Positions 4,891 to 5,059 of a DNA stretch of 5,059 nucleotides are shown here, in pieces. Each line of letters starts with the position of its first letter. The first letter of the stretch is position 1. The position numbers and the translations under genes are program-made. Source of the stretch: Thermoplasmata archaeon (lineage in GTDB: Archaea; Thermoplasmatota; Thermoplasmata; Lutacidiplasmatales; UBA184). The notes beneath the pieces are model-generated. The model did not search any database, had not been told where the DNA came from, and worked only from the letters and a program-made list of their open reading frames with translations. Location: assembly GCA_030039995.1 (NCBI GenBank), contig JASHUL010000064.1, positions 1-5,059 of the forward strand. Reading direction: 5' to 3'.

Positions 4891-5059
4891 GTGGCCGACC
4901 CGCTCGCGGTGCTGCGACAAGATATCGTTGTCTGCCGACGCTGTCCTCGGCTCGTGAGCTATCGGGAACGAGTCGCCCGGGAGCGCAAGAAGGCGTACCG
5001 CGCCGAGGAGTACTGGGGCCGGCCGGTCCCCGGCTTCGGAGACCCGAACGCCCGGCTCG
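4891..5059 (+). CDS. Uracil-DNA glycosylase, iron-sulfur type, probably family 5 (UDGb); N-terminal part
   Basis: The visible 56 codons match the start of family 4/5 uracil-DNA glycosylases, which remove uracil (and in family 5 also other deaminated bases) from DNA to begin base excision repair. A first cysteine pair, VCRRCPRL (Cys15 and Cys18), supplies two ligands of the 4Fe-4S cluster. It is followed by VSYRERVARERKKAYRAEEYWG and then the conserved PVPGFGDPNARL, which in UDGb proteins immediately precedes the first catalytic motif. The long lysine/arginine-rich helix followed by EEYWGRPVPGFGD is more like family 5 than family 4. The catalytic motifs and other cluster cysteines lie beyond the window. 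Starts are uncertain: GTG 4891 (with GGAGG upstream) or GTG 4867 in the same frame; the ATG at 4865 is out of frame. It is divergent from the bactofilin-like operon. Confidence 0.88.
   Translation, partial: MADPLAVLRQDIVVCRRCPRLVSYRERVARERKKAYRAEEYWGRPVPGFGDPNARL

Noticed and set aside
4865..4900. ATG at 4865 as the start of the glycosylase
   Set aside because: It is in a different frame from the VCRRCPRL and PVPGFGDP motifs; only the GTG codons at 4867 and 4891 are in frame.

Overview
The window is strongly GC-rich (roughly two thirds G+C by eye) and looks archaeal. Several genes lack a Shine-Dalgarno site but have an A/T-rich TATA-like box centred about 25-30 bp upstream of the start codon, the layout of leaderless archaeal transcripts. 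The gene content agrees: an archaeal-type single winged-helix regulator, a TRASH/YHS metal-binding protein in front of a copper ATPase, a family-5-type uracil-DNA glycosylase and a bactofilin-like beta-helix protein. A high-GC, uncultured member of Thermoplasmatota is my best guess, but this is inference from style and gene content.

Layout. (1) 1-2721, minus strand: a copper-handling operon with a 48-aa YHS/TRASH protein, then a 700-aa P1B-type Cu(I) ATPase (CopA) that carries its own N-terminal YHS domain. It is followed by the N-terminal part of an ABC-2 type exporter ATPase that has its own putative TATA box and runs off the window. (2) 2722-2814: a divergent promoter region with an 8-bp perfect inverted repeat around the YHS-copA TATA box. 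(3) 2815-3141, plus strand: a single-domain rhodanese. (4) 3142-3215: a short convergent gap. (5) 3216-4784, minus strand: a 405-aa bactofilin-like protein built of 17-residue rungs, followed 15 bp later by a 111-aa winged-helix regulator. (6) 4785-4890: a divergent promoter region whose TATA box is flanked by repeated or inverted elements. (7) 4891-5059, plus strand: the N-terminus of an iron-sulfur uracil-DNA glycosylase, cut by the window end.

How the parts fit. The YHS protein probably binds copper and works with CopA, which pumps Cu(I) out of the cytoplasm. The bactofilin-like protein and winged-helix gene look like one transcription unit: a structural scaffold paired with a DNA-binding protein. 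This pair is the least ordinary part of the window. Other points deserving a second look are the replacement of the near-invariant His of the ATPase HP motif by Asp, and the two TATA-spanning repeat structures that may be operators.
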